From Caproicibacter sp047833665 (GTDB lineage: Bacteria; Bacillota; Clostridia; Oscillospirales; Acutalibacteraceae): 64,000 nucleotides of DNA. How positions within the stretch are numbered: the first letter of the stretch is position 1; each line of letters starts with the position of its first letter. Where the stretch lies: contig CP181261.1 of assembly GCA_047833665.1 (NCBI GenBank), positions 682,001-746,000 of the forward strand. Reading direction: 5' to 3'. Under the pieces are notes generated by a model. It saw only the letters and a program-made list of their open reading frames with translations. It did not search any database and was not told the origin of the DNA. The position numbers were made by a program, and so were the translations under genes. This document shows positions 41,894 through 49,564 of this stretch, one piece after another.

Positions 41894-43183
41894 ATGGGAA
41901 TAGGGGTCGATCATTTGTATCCGTTTTTTAAAATCAATCATAGAATTCTGGATGCGGCGGAGCACGCTGAAGATATGGCTCGGCCACAGATTCAAGCTAT
42001 TGAAAAAACCACAGAGTATAATCAGCAGAAGATGCTTGCGGCGTTTATCAAAAACGGCGTGAGCGAAAGCCATTTTACGGCTTCAACCGGGTACGGCTAT
42101 GGAGACCGCGGCCGTGATACACTGGATCGTGTGTTTGCAGACGCATTAGGTGCTGAGGACGCATTGGTGCGCCATAATTTCGTCAGTGGAACACATGCCC
42201 TCACGGTTGCGCTGTTTGGTGTGCTGCGCCCGGGCGATACTATGCTGAGTGTAACGGGAATTCCGTACGATACGCTCCGTTCGGTGATTGGTCTGACCGG
42301 CAACGGCGTTGGTTCTTTGAAGGAATACGGCATCCGATATGAGCAGGTGGATTTAACGCCGGAAGGCAAGCCGGATTATGAGGAAATTCGTAATAGAATT
42401 CATCCGGGAATCAAAATGGTTTACCTGCAGCGATCCCGCGGATATAGTTTGCGGCCATCGCTGTTTGTAGAAGAGATAGAGAAAATCGCACAAATTGCGA
42501 AAGACAAAGCACCGAACTGCATCGTGATGGTTGATAACTGCTACGGAGAATTTGTACAGCGGGAAGAACCAGTTTCTCACGGGGCGGATTTAATGGCTGG
42601 TTCACTCATTAAGAATCCGGGGGGAGGTATTGCACCGACCGGAGGATATATTGCCGGAAAGAAAGAACTGGTGGAAATGTGCTCCTATCGGCTGACTACT
42701 CCCGGTACTGGACGTGAAATCGGTGCTACACTCGGTAATAACCGGGAATTATTCATGGGTGCATTTCATGCGCCGTATGTAACTGGGGAAGCATTGAAAA
42801 CAGCTGTGTTTACAGCAGCGCTGTTTCAGCATTTGGGCTATCAGGTAACCCCAACATATGACGAACCGCGCGCAGATATCATCCAGACACTCCTGCTTGA
42901 GAATGAAACCGCCCTGATTGCTTTTTGCCAAGGTGTACAGAAAGGTTCTCCAGTTGATTCGTTTGTTGTACCGGAGCCGTGGGATATGCCGGGCTATGAT
43001 TGCAAGGTTATTATGGCGGCAGGTGCGTTTACACTGGGAGCTTCCATTGAACTTTCTGCAGATGCTCCTCTGCGTGAGCCGTATGCCGTATGGATGCAGG
43101 GTGGTCTCAACTATCACAGTGGACGGCTTGGTGCGATGTTGGCGGCACAGTCCATGTTGGAAAAGGGTATTCTCAAAGAATAG
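41894..43183 (+). CDS. PLP-dependent enzyme, aluminium-resistance/methionine gamma-lyase family
   Basis: A 429-residue fold-type I PLP enzyme of the 'aluminium resistance protein' group. Seen: HFTASTGYGYGDRGRDTLDR, VRHNFVSGTHALTVALFGVL, VMVDNCYGEF and AGSLIKNPGGGIAPTGGYIA, where the Lys holds PLP. Many members are annotated as methionine gamma-lyase-like; the true substrate is unproven. The frame reaches 41795, overlapping the previous gene, but the family starts at MGIGVDHLYPFF (41894) with TGGAGTTAGA upstream. Confidence 0.85.
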   Translation: MGIGVDHLYPFFKINHRILDAAEHAEDMARPQIQAIEKTTEYNQQKMLAAFIKNGVSESHFTASTGYGYGDRGRDTLDRVFADALGAEDALVRHNFVSGTHALTVALFGVLRPGDTMLSVTGIPYDTLRSVIGLTGNGVGSLKEYGIRYEQVDLTPEGKPDYEEIRNRIHPGIKMVYLQRSRGYSLRPSLFVEEIEKIAQIAKDKAPNCIVMVDNCYGEFVQREEPVSHGADLMAGSLIKNPGGGIAPTGGYIAGKKELVEMCSYRLTTPGTGREIGATLGNNRELFMGAFHAPYVTGEALKTAVFTAALFQHLGYQVTPTYDEPRADIIQTLLLENETALIAFCQGVQKGSPVDSFVVPEPWDMPGYDCKVIMAAGAFTLGASIELSADAPLREPYAVWMQGGLNYHSGRLGAMLAAQSMLEKGILKE

Positions 43184-43186
43184 CAC

Positions 43187-43215
43187 TTGTCAAAATGTTC
43201 ATTTTCATGTATAAT
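43187..43215 (+). promoter_or_regulatory. Promoter of tRNA-Leu
   Basis: TTGTCA (43187-43192), 17-base spacer, TATAAT (43210-43215). Near-consensus sigma-A promoter 28 bases before the tRNA. Confidence 0.85.
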
Positions 43216-43243
43216 ACAAAGGTCCGGTTTTCCCGGACTCGAT

Positions 43244-43329
43244 GCGGGTGTGGTGAAATTGGCAGACACGCAAGATTTAGGTTCTTGTGAGTAATCCTCG
43301 TGCAGGTTCAAGTCCTGTCACCCGCACCA
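43244..43329 (+). tRNA. tRNA-Leu (anticodon TAG)
   Basis: An 86-base cloverleaf with acceptor GCGGGTG / CACCCGC and encoded CCA. Anticodon stem CAAGA/TCTTG frames the loop TTTAGGT, giving TAG for CUA and related Leu codons. A long variable arm (type II tRNA) follows and the T arm contains GGTTCAAGTCC. Its 3' end is the attachment point of the element that starts at 43330; the gene is complete. Confidence 0.95.
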
Positions 43330-43334
43330 AAGCG

Positions 43335-43390
43335 AAAAGCCGCATGAATACTGGATTCTTACTGATTTTCCAGTTGTTCGTGCGGCTTTT
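43335..43390 (+). terminator. Terminator downstream of tRNA-Leu
   Basis: AAAAGCCGCA (43335-43344) pairs with TGCGGCTTTT (43381-43390); an inner CTGG/CCAG helix is possible. A T-run follows. It could also end the integrase message, which stops at 43411 on the other strand. Confidence 0.75.
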
Positions 43391-43410
43391 TTATTTTTCT
43401 TTTTGATATG

Positions 43411-44562
43411 TTATTTTTGCTCGTACGACACTTGTACGACATTTGTACCGAGTTTTAAGCCTTTGCGCAGGGTCTCCAACTCATTGTGCACATAGATTTC
43501 AGAAGTCATTTTGATATCTTTGTGCCCCATAATTTTTTGTATCGTGTAGATGTCTACCCCACGCCGCCGAAGCATGGTTCCGTAAGTATGGCGTAATTCA
43601 TGGGCACTGAGAATTGGAATATCGGGATGTTCCTTGTTCATTTTTGTCATAAAGCGCTTGAGCTTTTGAGACCACGTGTTAGGACTTTGTGGTTTCCCGT
43701 CGTTATTAGAAAAGATATATTCTCCGTTTCGCGGTAATGAATCAATTAAGTCAGCACATTCATTGTCGATGGGAATTGTGCGGTAACTATTCCATTTGGG
43801 CGGATTTTCTTTGATGCCGGGAGCAACAACGTGATCCGATTCTTTTGTGTGACGGCTTTGAATATCTGCCAAAGCACGGTTAACTGTAATACATTTTTCA
43901 TCTTTGTCGAAGTCACTCCACTTCAGGCCAAGCAGTTCTCCCCGCCGGAGACCGGAACTCAGCAGTACGAACACTTCCGGCATCCTTGATTTGCAATACA
44001 TTTTAACTTTCTCTATTTGCTGTTCAGAATAAACATGTTTCGTGTTTTTCTTGCGGGTGCTTTTTGCCTTAATATGGCGCACTGGATTTTTGTTACAAAT
44101 ATCATTTTCAATTGCTGACTCGAAAATGCCATTTAAACACATATGCAGCTTTTTTAAAACGGAGTCGGAAAAACCGGATAAGGAATCAAAAAATTCTTGA
44201 ATATCAATTGGCTTAATTGCTTTCATATCTGCTTTCCCGAAGAATGGAATCAGATGGTTATTAACATTTTGCTCATAAGTAAGATGATAGGTGTTTTCAT
44301 CCACATTTGGTTTTTTATATACTTCAAGCCATTTTTTTGCCCATTCGGCGAATGTCGTATCTTTGTCAATAAAAGTTTGACCTGTCTGTTCTGCAATGGC
44401 TTTTTCTATCTTCCATTTTTCAGCTCGCTGACGGGCATCCTCTTTGCTGATACGACTGTAAAAGCTTTTACGGATTGGTTCGCCATGGAGGTTATGTCCA
44501 ACCGTAACTTTGACTTCGTACAGTTTTCCGTGATTTGGTTTTTCTTTCTTGGGTCTGCCCAT
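43411..44562 (-). CDS. int: Tyrosine-type phage integrase
   Basis: A 383-residue integrase. Arm-binding N-terminus (residues 1-60, Lys-rich), core-binding SAM-like domain (TFAEWAKKWLEVYKKPNV onward), and catalytic domain with R in SSGLRRGELLGLKW, H-x-x-R in SAHELRHTYGTML, H in IMGHKDIKMT and Y in SEIYVH. It integrates the element at tRNA-Leu. Starts: ATG at 44571 is too close to the AGGAG; ATG at 44562 is eight or nine bases from it and preferred. Confidence 0.93.
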   Translation of the reverse strand: MGRPKKEKPNHGKLYEVKVTVGHNLHGEPIRKSFYSRISKEDARQRAEKWKIEKAIAEQTGQTFIDKDTTFAEWAKKWLEVYKKPNVDENTYHLTYEQNVNNHLIPFFGKADMKAIKPIDIQEFFDSLSGFSDSVLKKLHMCLNGIFESAIENDICNKNPVRHIKAKSTRKKNTKHVYSEQQIEKVKMYCKSRMPEVFVLLSSGLRRGELLGLKWSDFDKDEKCITVNRALADIQSRHTKESDHVVAPGIKENPPKWNSYRTIPIDNECADLIDSLPRNGEYIFSNNDGKPQSPNTWSQKLKRFMTKMNKEHPDIPILSAHELRHTYGTMLRRRGVDIYTIQKIMGHKDIKMTSEIYVHNELETLRKGLKLGTNVVQVSYEQK

Positions 44563-44607
44563 AAATATCATCTCCTATAAAAACAGCCGTTCCCAGCCGG
44601 GAGCGGC

Positions 44608-44871
44608 TTATTTTATTCTGAGATTATGTAAATATTTTTTAGCTGAGATGGAGTTATCTATTGCATCCCGTTCTTCAAGTCCAACAGGCGCATCATTATC
44701 GTAAAAATGGTCGTGTTTTATATGAATCATTTCGTGCATTATCGCTTCACGCTTTGCGGAAGGACTTAAGTCTTCATTTACGATAATCGTGTAATCGCCG
44801 TTCTCGTCTATAATTGTTGCTGCTTTTACTCTTGCCGGGAGCTGTAACTCATGGAAGAAAAATTCGTCCAA
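44608..44871 (-). CDS. ImmA/IrrE-type metallopeptidase
   Basis: An 87-residue protein with the zinc motif H-E-M-I-H (IMHEMIHIKHDHF). Such proteins cleave Xre-type repressors to induce mobile elements; the Xre gene lies ten bases upstream, the usual pair. It is short for the family (often 130-170 residues) but includes the core. The start codon is TTG with AAGGAT upstream. Acts in the cytoplasm. Confidence 0.82.
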   Translation of the reverse strand: MDEFFFHELQLPARVKAATIIDENGDYTIIVNEDLSPSAKREAIMHEMIHIKHDHFYDNDAPVGLEERDAIDNSISAKKYLHNLRIK

Positions 44872-44881
44872 CAGGAATCCT

Positions 44882-45235
44882 TCATTTCTTCAAGAAAGCC
44901 TCAATAATTTTTACGGCTTTTTCTACGTCTTCTTTTGTAGCTCCCTTGGCAAGTTGAAACATCATGCGCATTTCAGGGCGAGTTTTTAATTCCTGCAAAT
45001 ATTCTGTTAGTTCTTCATCTTCATTTACGAGTTCGTTTTCTTCTTGACTATATCCAAGCAGATAGTCTGTTGAGACACCGAAATACTTAGCCAATTTTTC
45101 TAATATTGCGGCATTTGGGATTGCACCATTCTTCCATCTGGTAACGGATGTTTTACTGATTCCATTTTCAATAGCGGCTCTAGATGGTGTTATGCCTTTC
45201 TTAGAGCATAGTTTCACGTATTGGTCATAAAACAT
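44882..45235 (-). CDS. Xre-family repressor
   Basis: A 117-residue protein with an N-terminal helix-turn-helix (KKGITPSRAAIENGISKTSV, TRWKNGAIPNAAILEKLAKY) and a C-terminal helical part. It is the likely lysogeny repressor of the element, acting at AGTNACT half-sites in the divergent region 45270-45319. Sensitive to the ImmA peptidase encoded downstream. Confidence 0.88.
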   Translation of the reverse strand: MFYDQYVKLCSKKGITPSRAAIENGISKTSVTRWKNGAIPNAAILEKLAKYFGVSTDYLLGYSQEENELVNEDEELTEYLQELKTRPEMRMMFQLAKGATKEDVEKAVKIIEAFLKK

Positions 45236-45269
45236 AAATATCGACCTTTCATATTGTGCAATAAGTAGA

Positions 45270-45319
45270 AGTCACTAATTAGTTACTCTACAATATTGAC
45301 AGGTAACCGTATAGTGACT
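45270..45319 (+). promoter_or_regulatory. Operator half-sites for the Xre repressor
   Basis: AGTCACT (45270-45276) faces AGTTACT (45281-45287) across AATT as a near-palindrome. A further AGTGACT (45313-45319) overlaps the -10 of the rightward promoter. The three AGTNACT half-sites are a plausible repressor binding array. Confidence 0.5.
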
Positions 45320-45324
45320 ATACT
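45296..45324 (+). promoter_or_regulatory. Rightward early promoter of the element
   Basis: TTGACA (45296-45301), 17-base spacer, TATACT (45319-45324). A perfect -35 and good -10, overlapped by the AGTGACT half-site; it should transcribe the small genes and replication genes when the repressor is removed. Confidence 0.85.
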
Positions 45325-45533
45325 TATGCATGTAAACGAATTATTCACAGAAAATACATATAAAAATTCCGCTTCAAAAGCAGAAATGAAATCTACAATT
45401 TTATTATACTGTTTCCCTGAAATTATGCAAGGGAATTTATATGGGTGGATAAGAGATTTACTAGATTTTTAGAAAGGGGATGATGGAAATGAGGAAAAGA
45501 GTAGATAAATTGTAGGATTGAAGACAGTGATAT
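45325..45533. other. Leader without a supported gene
   Basis: A short frame from 45326 (48 codons) begins at or before the expected transcription start and lacks a ribosome site, so it is not called. No other structure is seen. Confidence 0.4.
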
Positions 45534-45571
45534 TTAAATCAATGAAAGTGCATTAAATCAATGAAAGTGCA
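45534..45571 (+). repeat. Exact 19-bp tandem repeat
   Basis: TTAAATCAATGAAAGTGCA occurs twice without a gap (45534-45552, 45553-45571), 66 bases upstream of the first small gene. It could bind the downstream excisionase-like protein or be a simple duplication. Confidence 0.75.
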
Positions 45572-45636
45572 GATAATCGAAACCAGTTTAAATATTATGG
45601 ACATGAACAGACGAATATCAAGGAGTGGTTTGTGTC

Positions 45637-45903
45637 ATGACTGAAATCCCAGTTCCCCAGTGCATCACAAATAAACTGATAGAGCTTAATCAACTGGTGG
45701 AAAAATATCCCAAAGATATCCCTGTCTCCGCCGCTGCTGATTTTCTGGGAATGGATGGGCGGAGCCTGAAATCCTATCTTATGAATCCGCTTAACGCTTT
45801 GGGTTTAGGCTGGAAAAGAGAAAAAGCTGCAAATCGAGGATTTCATATTCCAACAGCAAAATTTTATTTATGGTACAGAAACTTGAACAGAAAAGAGGTA
45901 TAG
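45637..45903 (+). CDS. Small phage protein with helix-turn-helix character
   Basis: An 88-residue protein. The middle (VSAAADFLGMDGRSLKSYLM) looks like a helix-turn-helix of the excisionase/MerR style, followed by a basic stretch GLGWKREKAANRGFHIPTAK. It is the first gene of the rightward early unit, the position of an excisionase or Cro-like regulator. AGGAGTGG precedes the ATG at 45637; a GTG at 45625 lies inside this site. Confidence 0.65.
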   Translation: MTEIPVPQCITNKLIELNQLVEKYPKDIPVSAAADFLGMDGRSLKSYLMNPLNALGLGWKREKAANRGFHIPTAKFYLWYRNLNRKEV

Positions 45904-45914
45904 AAAAGAGGTAT
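45889..45914 (+). repeat. 13-bp tandem repeat duplicating a ribosome site
   Basis: AGAAAAGAGGTAT is repeated back to back. The first copy contains the preceding stop region and the second serves as ribosome site of the next gene (TTG at 45919). Confidence 0.7.
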
Positions 45915-45918
45915 AGAG

Positions 45919-46125
45919 TTGGTAGAAGGCAAAGAGATCAAAAAAATGCTGATTGATGGTGATCACACATTAAAATGGCTATGGCGTCAGGTTAGAGAAA
46001 CAAAATATCGGACGCTTGCATACACAAGGTTTTGTGAAATTATCAATGGATCTTACCTTGGAGGATATGCTCCGGATGTGCTAAAAACAGCCAAACGGGT
46101 TTTGGACGAACAGAAATTCACCTAA
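45919..46125 (+). CDS. Small conserved phage protein
   Basis: A 68-residue protein (HTLKWLWRQVRETKYRTLAY near residue 15). Not recognised as a named family. It has a basic helical centre and conserved-looking aromatic residues. Start is TTG with GAGGTAT upstream. It is transcribed with its neighbours in the early region; function unknown. Confidence 0.6.
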   Translation: MVEGKEIKKMLIDGDHTLKWLWRQVRETKYRTLAYTRFCEIINGSYLGGYAPDVLKTAKRVLDEQKFT

Positions 46126-46150
46126 TTTGGAAGAAAGGAGGACTTTCACA

Positions 46151-46582
46151 ATGGACAAGCCTGCGATTGACCTTTTGCTGGAACTCACGGTGACCTGTGG
46201 AGCGGCAGCAGTAAGCGGAGGACTTCTCGGCGGTATTGTCTGGGCGAAGGAGAAACTCAAAAAGTTCCGTTCTGCCCGAAAACGTCGGGAAACGCTCAAT
46301 GCCGTCAGGCTGTACCGAATGGTAGAGCGGCAGGTGCCCGGCGAGCTGACCGAAAAAGAATTTGACCGGGCGATTCAGTATGTCATCCAAAAATATGGTT
46401 TGGATGACCTCGGCGGGTTACCGATGAACCGCCAAAATCCGGAATATATCAGCTATCTGATTGCAGAGGCGGTGGGGCAGGACAGGCTGTCCCGAGGAAC
46501 GTTGGCGATCGCTCAGGCAGAACGGGAACTCAATCAGAAAGACAGGAGCACTTCTATCAAAAACGGGGCAGAAATCGCATGA
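46151..46582 (+). CDS. Hypothetical phage protein with N-terminal hydrophobic segment
   Basis: A 143-residue protein. Residues 7-30 (LLELTVTCGAAAVSGGLLGG) form a likely membrane segment, followed by a very basic stretch (KEKLKKFRSARKRRE) and a helical C-terminus. It could be membrane associated. No family recognised. AAAGGAGGACTTTCACA precedes the ATG at 46151; an upstream in-frame start at 46127 is not needed. Confidence 0.6.
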   Translation: MDKPAIDLLLELTVTCGAAAVSGGLLGGIVWAKEKLKKFRSARKRRETLNAVRLYRMVERQVPGELTEKEFDRAIQYVIQKYGLDDLGGLPMNRQNPEYISYLIAEAVGQDRLSRGTLAIAQAERELNQKDRSTSIKNGAEIA

Positions 46583-46639
46583 ATTTAAAATGCGAAACAG
46601 CCACCGATAGGATACCTACCATAAGGAGGCAAAAGGCCG

Positions 46640-46858
46640 ATGGAGATACCTGAATTGATTCAGGCATTGCGGGAAAAGCGGACTATGATGTGCCTAAACT
46701 GTGGCTACGAACATAACTGCAAACAAGGAAATTGTGCACTGATGCTGCAGGCGGCAGAAACATTGGAAAAACTAAGTGATGTTTACCGCATAGCTGATGC
46801 AGAAAGCTGCCCAAATTTCCGGAAGCCATTTAAGGCGGAAAGCTATGCAAAAACATAA
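46640..46858 (+). CDS. Small cysteine-rich phage protein
   Basis: A 72-residue protein with a Cys cluster (MMCLNCGYEHNCKQGNCALM) that could bind zinc or be a structural knuckle, then a helical tail. AAGGAGGCAAAAGGCCG gives a strong ribosome site. Unknown function; common in Firmicutes prophage early regions. The following 278 bases (46859-47136) hold no gene that I can support. Confidence 0.6.
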   Translation: MEIPELIQALREKRTMMCLNCGYEHNCKQGNCALMLQAAETLEKLSDVYRIADAESCPNFRKPFKAESYAKT

Positions 46859-47136
46859 ACAAATTTGTTGCAAACGTCGAACAACACCATATAGAAACGG
46901 CCGCCCACGGCGCTGCAAGCACCAAAGGCGGTCAAACAACATCTTCGTTTTTAATATAGCTTTTCTTTGCTTAAACGTCAAGAGGATAAAAAACAGTTTT
47001 GCTGAAAGGAAAATTACATATTAGGGCATTGGCTCAAACGCAGTCATTTTTTGAGAAAAAGTCGGCCGACAGATACTGCATTGCAGTGGCTGTGTCTTGA
47101 ACAAATGGTTTGTAATCATTCGGCAGGTGATAGCAG

Positions 47137-48006
47137 TTGGCTCGTCCATTAAAGGACGGGGTAGATTACTTTCCACTCGATGTGATGCTGGACGAGAAGT
47201 TTGATTTAATCGAGGCCGAATTTGGATTAATAGGGTTTGCGGTAGTCGTTAAGCTGTACCAAAGAGTGTATGCGCGAGGTTACTACTGTGAATGGACAAA
47301 AGAGGTTGCATTGTTGTTTGGCCGGAGCGTGGGATTAAATCGCGCCGGTTCGGGTGGCAATGCCGTCTCTGAAATAGTCAAAGCCGCGGTTAGAAGAGGT
47401 ATTTTTGACAAGGACATGTTTGAAAAATACCATATTCTCACTTCACGTGGGATACAGAAAAGGTATTTTGAAGCTGTGAGCCGCCGTAAGTGCGTCAAAG
47501 TCCGAAAAGAATACCTCTTAGTTGATGTTGCCAAAATCGTGCCAAAAGCACACATTGTCTGGATAAATGCTGACAAAAACCCCGTAAATGATAACAATAA
47601 TCCACAAAGTAAAGTAAATAAAATAAAACAAGAGAAAAAGAAAGAAAAGAATAGAGAAAAGAAAGAAGTATCCGAACCCGCAGACGCGGCTTCGGATCAG
47701 CGTCCATTTCTTTCTCTCATTCTGAATGACGGAACGGAATATCCGGTTTATGAGCATCAGATTGATGAATGGAGCCGGTTATATCCGGCCGTTGACGTTC
47801 GGCAGGAACTGAGGAAAATGGCCGGCTGGTGTATAGCCAATCCGCGCAGAAGGAAAACAAAAAGGGGAATCCTGAAATTCATCACAGGATGGCTTGCTCG
47901 CGAACAGGACAGAGGAGGGATTCACTATGGGAACAGAGCGATGCAATGTGTCGCAGGTATTTCGGCAGCAGCGCCGCCGAGGAGACCGCTCGGTACTGTC
48001 ATATAG
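47137..48006 (+). CDS. DUF4373/Lin1244-like phage replication protein
   Basis: A 289-residue protein. The N-terminal domain (DYFPLDVMLDEKFDLIEAEF, then LIGFAVVVKLYQRVYA and GIQKRYFEAVSRRK) is the Lin1244/DUF4373 winged-helix type that occurs in phage replication initiators. A Lys-rich linker (about 165-185) follows, then a DnaD-like tail ending RRKTKRGILKFITGWLARE. It probably binds the phage origin and recruits the DnaC-like loader encoded next. The start is TTG with AGGTGAT six bases upstream. The end overlaps the next gene by 80 bases. Confidence 0.78.
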   Translation: MARPLKDGVDYFPLDVMLDEKFDLIEAEFGLIGFAVVVKLYQRVYARGYYCEWTKEVALLFGRSVGLNRAGSGGNAVSEIVKAAVRRGIFDKDMFEKYHILTSRGIQKRYFEAVSRRKCVKVRKEYLLVDVAKIVPKAHIVWINADKNPVNDNNNPQSKVNKIKQEKKKEKNREKKEVSEPADAASDQRPFLSLILNDGTEYPVYEHQIDEWSRLYPAVDVRQELRKMAGWCIANPRRRKTKRGILKFITGWLAREQDRGGIHYGNRAMQCVAGISAAAPPRRPLGTVI

Positions 48007-48766
48007 AGAATATACGCAAAAACAGTGCGACTATCTTAACGCCACTCCGGGGCACTTGACCGGGTATGACTGTGCCATATGCAAAAACAAAGGCGTGGTC
48101 TATTTTGTGGGTGAAGATGATGAAATCCGAGCAAAGCCCTGTCATTGTCGGGAAATTCGGAACAGTATGAAGAGAATACGCAACAGCGGACTGGAAACTC
48201 TGCTGAATCGCTATACCTTTGAGTCGTTTCAAACGGATATGCCACTGCAGAAAAAGATGAAGCACACGGCGCTGGAGTTTCTAGAAGACTGTGACGGCAA
48301 ATGGTTCTTCGCAGGAGGACAATCCGGAGCGGGAAAAACGCATATCTGTACGGCCATTGCAGGTGAACTGCTGCGCCGCGGGAAATCGGTACGGTATATG
48401 CTGTGGAATGACGAGTCAGTACGAATCAAAGCGGCCATCCATGATGAGTTTGAATATGCAAAACTGATTGACCCGCTAAAAAGAGTTTCGGTGCTGTACA
48501 TAGACGATTTATTCAAGCCGGTGCAGAATGACACTGGAGAACGCAAACAGCCGAATCCCGGAGATATCCGTTTGGCATTTGAACTGCTCAATTTCCGATA
48601 TATTCACCCAAATCTAATCACGATTATATCCAGTGAATGGACGATGGATGAACTGCAGGACATTGACCCTGCCATCGGCGGACGCGTGTATCAGAGGTCA
48701 AAAGACTATTGCCTGACCATATCCCATGATGAAAGCAAGAATTACAGATTGCGCGACGCACTGTAA
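47927..48766 (+). CDS. DnaC-like helicase loader ATPase
   Basis: A 279-residue AAA+ protein. Two Cys pairs near the N-terminus (CAICKNKGVVYF, CHCREI) form a zinc knuckle; Walker A is GGQSGAGKTHICTA, Walker B VSVLYIDDLFK, and an arginine finger region lies in WTMDELQDIDPAIGGRVYQR. It loads replicative helicase on DNA during phage replication. AGGAGGG lies before the ATG at 47927; an upstream in-frame ATG at 47894 lacks a site. The gene overlaps the replication protein in another frame. Confidence 0.88.
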   Translation: MGTERCNVSQVFRQQRRRGDRSVLSYREYTQKQCDYLNATPGHLTGYDCAICKNKGVVYFVGEDDEIRAKPCHCREIRNSMKRIRNSGLETLLNRYTFESFQTDMPLQKKMKHTALEFLEDCDGKWFFAGGQSGAGKTHICTAIAGELLRRGKSVRYMLWNDESVRIKAAIHDEFEYAKLIDPLKRVSVLYIDDLFKPVQNDTGERKQPNPGDIRLAFELLNFRYIHPNLITIISSEWTMDELQDIDPAIGGRVYQRSKDYCLTISHDESKNYRLRDAL

Positions 48767-48951
48767 GCAGTTGATTTGCTCAAAAATATCGGTTTGGACC
48801 TAGCATTTGATGGATATGGGTGAGAATATGACGAAATATCCGGAACGGAGGTTGGCTGAGGGAGGTATGAATCATGCCGCTTGCGCAGAAAATGCCGGAA
48901 CCGACACTGTTTTGCGGAGGAAAAGACAATCCGAAGAAAGGGTGGTACCAT

Positions 48952-49449
48952 ATGACGGCAAAAGAAGTGAAGGAATTGCTCAAAATCTATTACGATATTC
49001 CGCAGATGATTGCCGAAGAATTTGCTACCATCCGGCACTGTGAAGAGGAGAAAAACAAAATAACCGTGCAGTCTGTTAAACTGTCCGGGATGCCGGTCGG
49101 CAAAGGCCGGCATGGGGACCAAACGGCCAGCATGGCGCTGAACGACCAGGCAAGATATTATGAAGAGGAAATTAGGCGATGCTATCGCAGGATTGCGGAA
49201 TTGCGTGAAAAGAGGGACTGGCTGGGTGTTGCGCTGGGCAAGCTGGATAAGACGGACCGGTACATATTAGAGCTCGCCTATATGGGAGACCCGAACGACC
49301 GCTCGCATGTGTACCGCCGACCGCCATGGAAAGTCATTGCGGACAAGGTCGAATACAGCGAAAGCCAAACAAGAGAACGGGCACGGATTGCGCTGCATAA
49401 TCTTCTCATGCTGTCCGACCAGATTGTTTTCCCGGGTATGGTCGGCTGA
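48952..49449 (+). CDS. ArpU/RinA-type phage transcription regulator
   Basis: A 165-residue protein with a helical N-terminus (AKEVKELLKIYYDIPQMIAE) and a C-terminal sigma-70 region 4-like helix-turn-helix (WKVIADKVEYSESQTRERAR). Such DUF1492/ArpU proteins activate late phage genes. Its targets (packaging, structural genes) are missing, so it is probably a relic. The frame is open from 48874, but GGGTGGTACC before the ATG at 48952 and the family start fit better. Confidence 0.75.
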   Translation: MTAKEVKELLKIYYDIPQMIAEEFATIRHCEEEKNKITVQSVKLSGMPVGKGRHGDQTASMALNDQARYYEEEIRRCYRRIAELREKRDWLGVALGKLDKTDRYILELAYMGDPNDRSHVYRRPPWKVIADKVEYSESQTRERARIALHNLLMLSDQIVFPGMVG

Positions 49450-49564
49450 AACAGGCTAAAGAAAAATCCAACGTCAGTACCAGATTTAAAGTGCTACCAA
49501 AAAGTCAGAAATTATTTTTGTGTTAAAATTATTCAAACAGTCCAAAGAGCTTGTTGCCTGTGCA

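Larger units (their letters stand above)
43330..49564. mobile_element. Truncated prophage-like element at tRNA-Leu
   Basis: Integrase adjacent to an intact tRNA 3' end, then ImmA/IrrE peptidase, Xre repressor, divergent early promoter, small genes, DUF4373 replication protein, DnaC loader and an ArpU-type late regulator. This is the lysogeny-replication half of a temperate Firmicutes phage. No packaging, capsid, tail or lysis genes follow; an IS3 element starts at 49565 instead. I find no second copy of the tRNA-Leu 3' end in the window. Confidence 0.8.

Noticed and set aside
45326..45472. 48-codon frame after the rightward phage promoter
   Set aside because: It begins at or before the predicted transcript start and has no ribosome site or recognisable sequence.
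48829..49043. Overlapping frame upstream of the ArpU-type gene
   Set aside because: It overlaps a better-supported gene in another frame and its second half is a shadow with no domain pattern.
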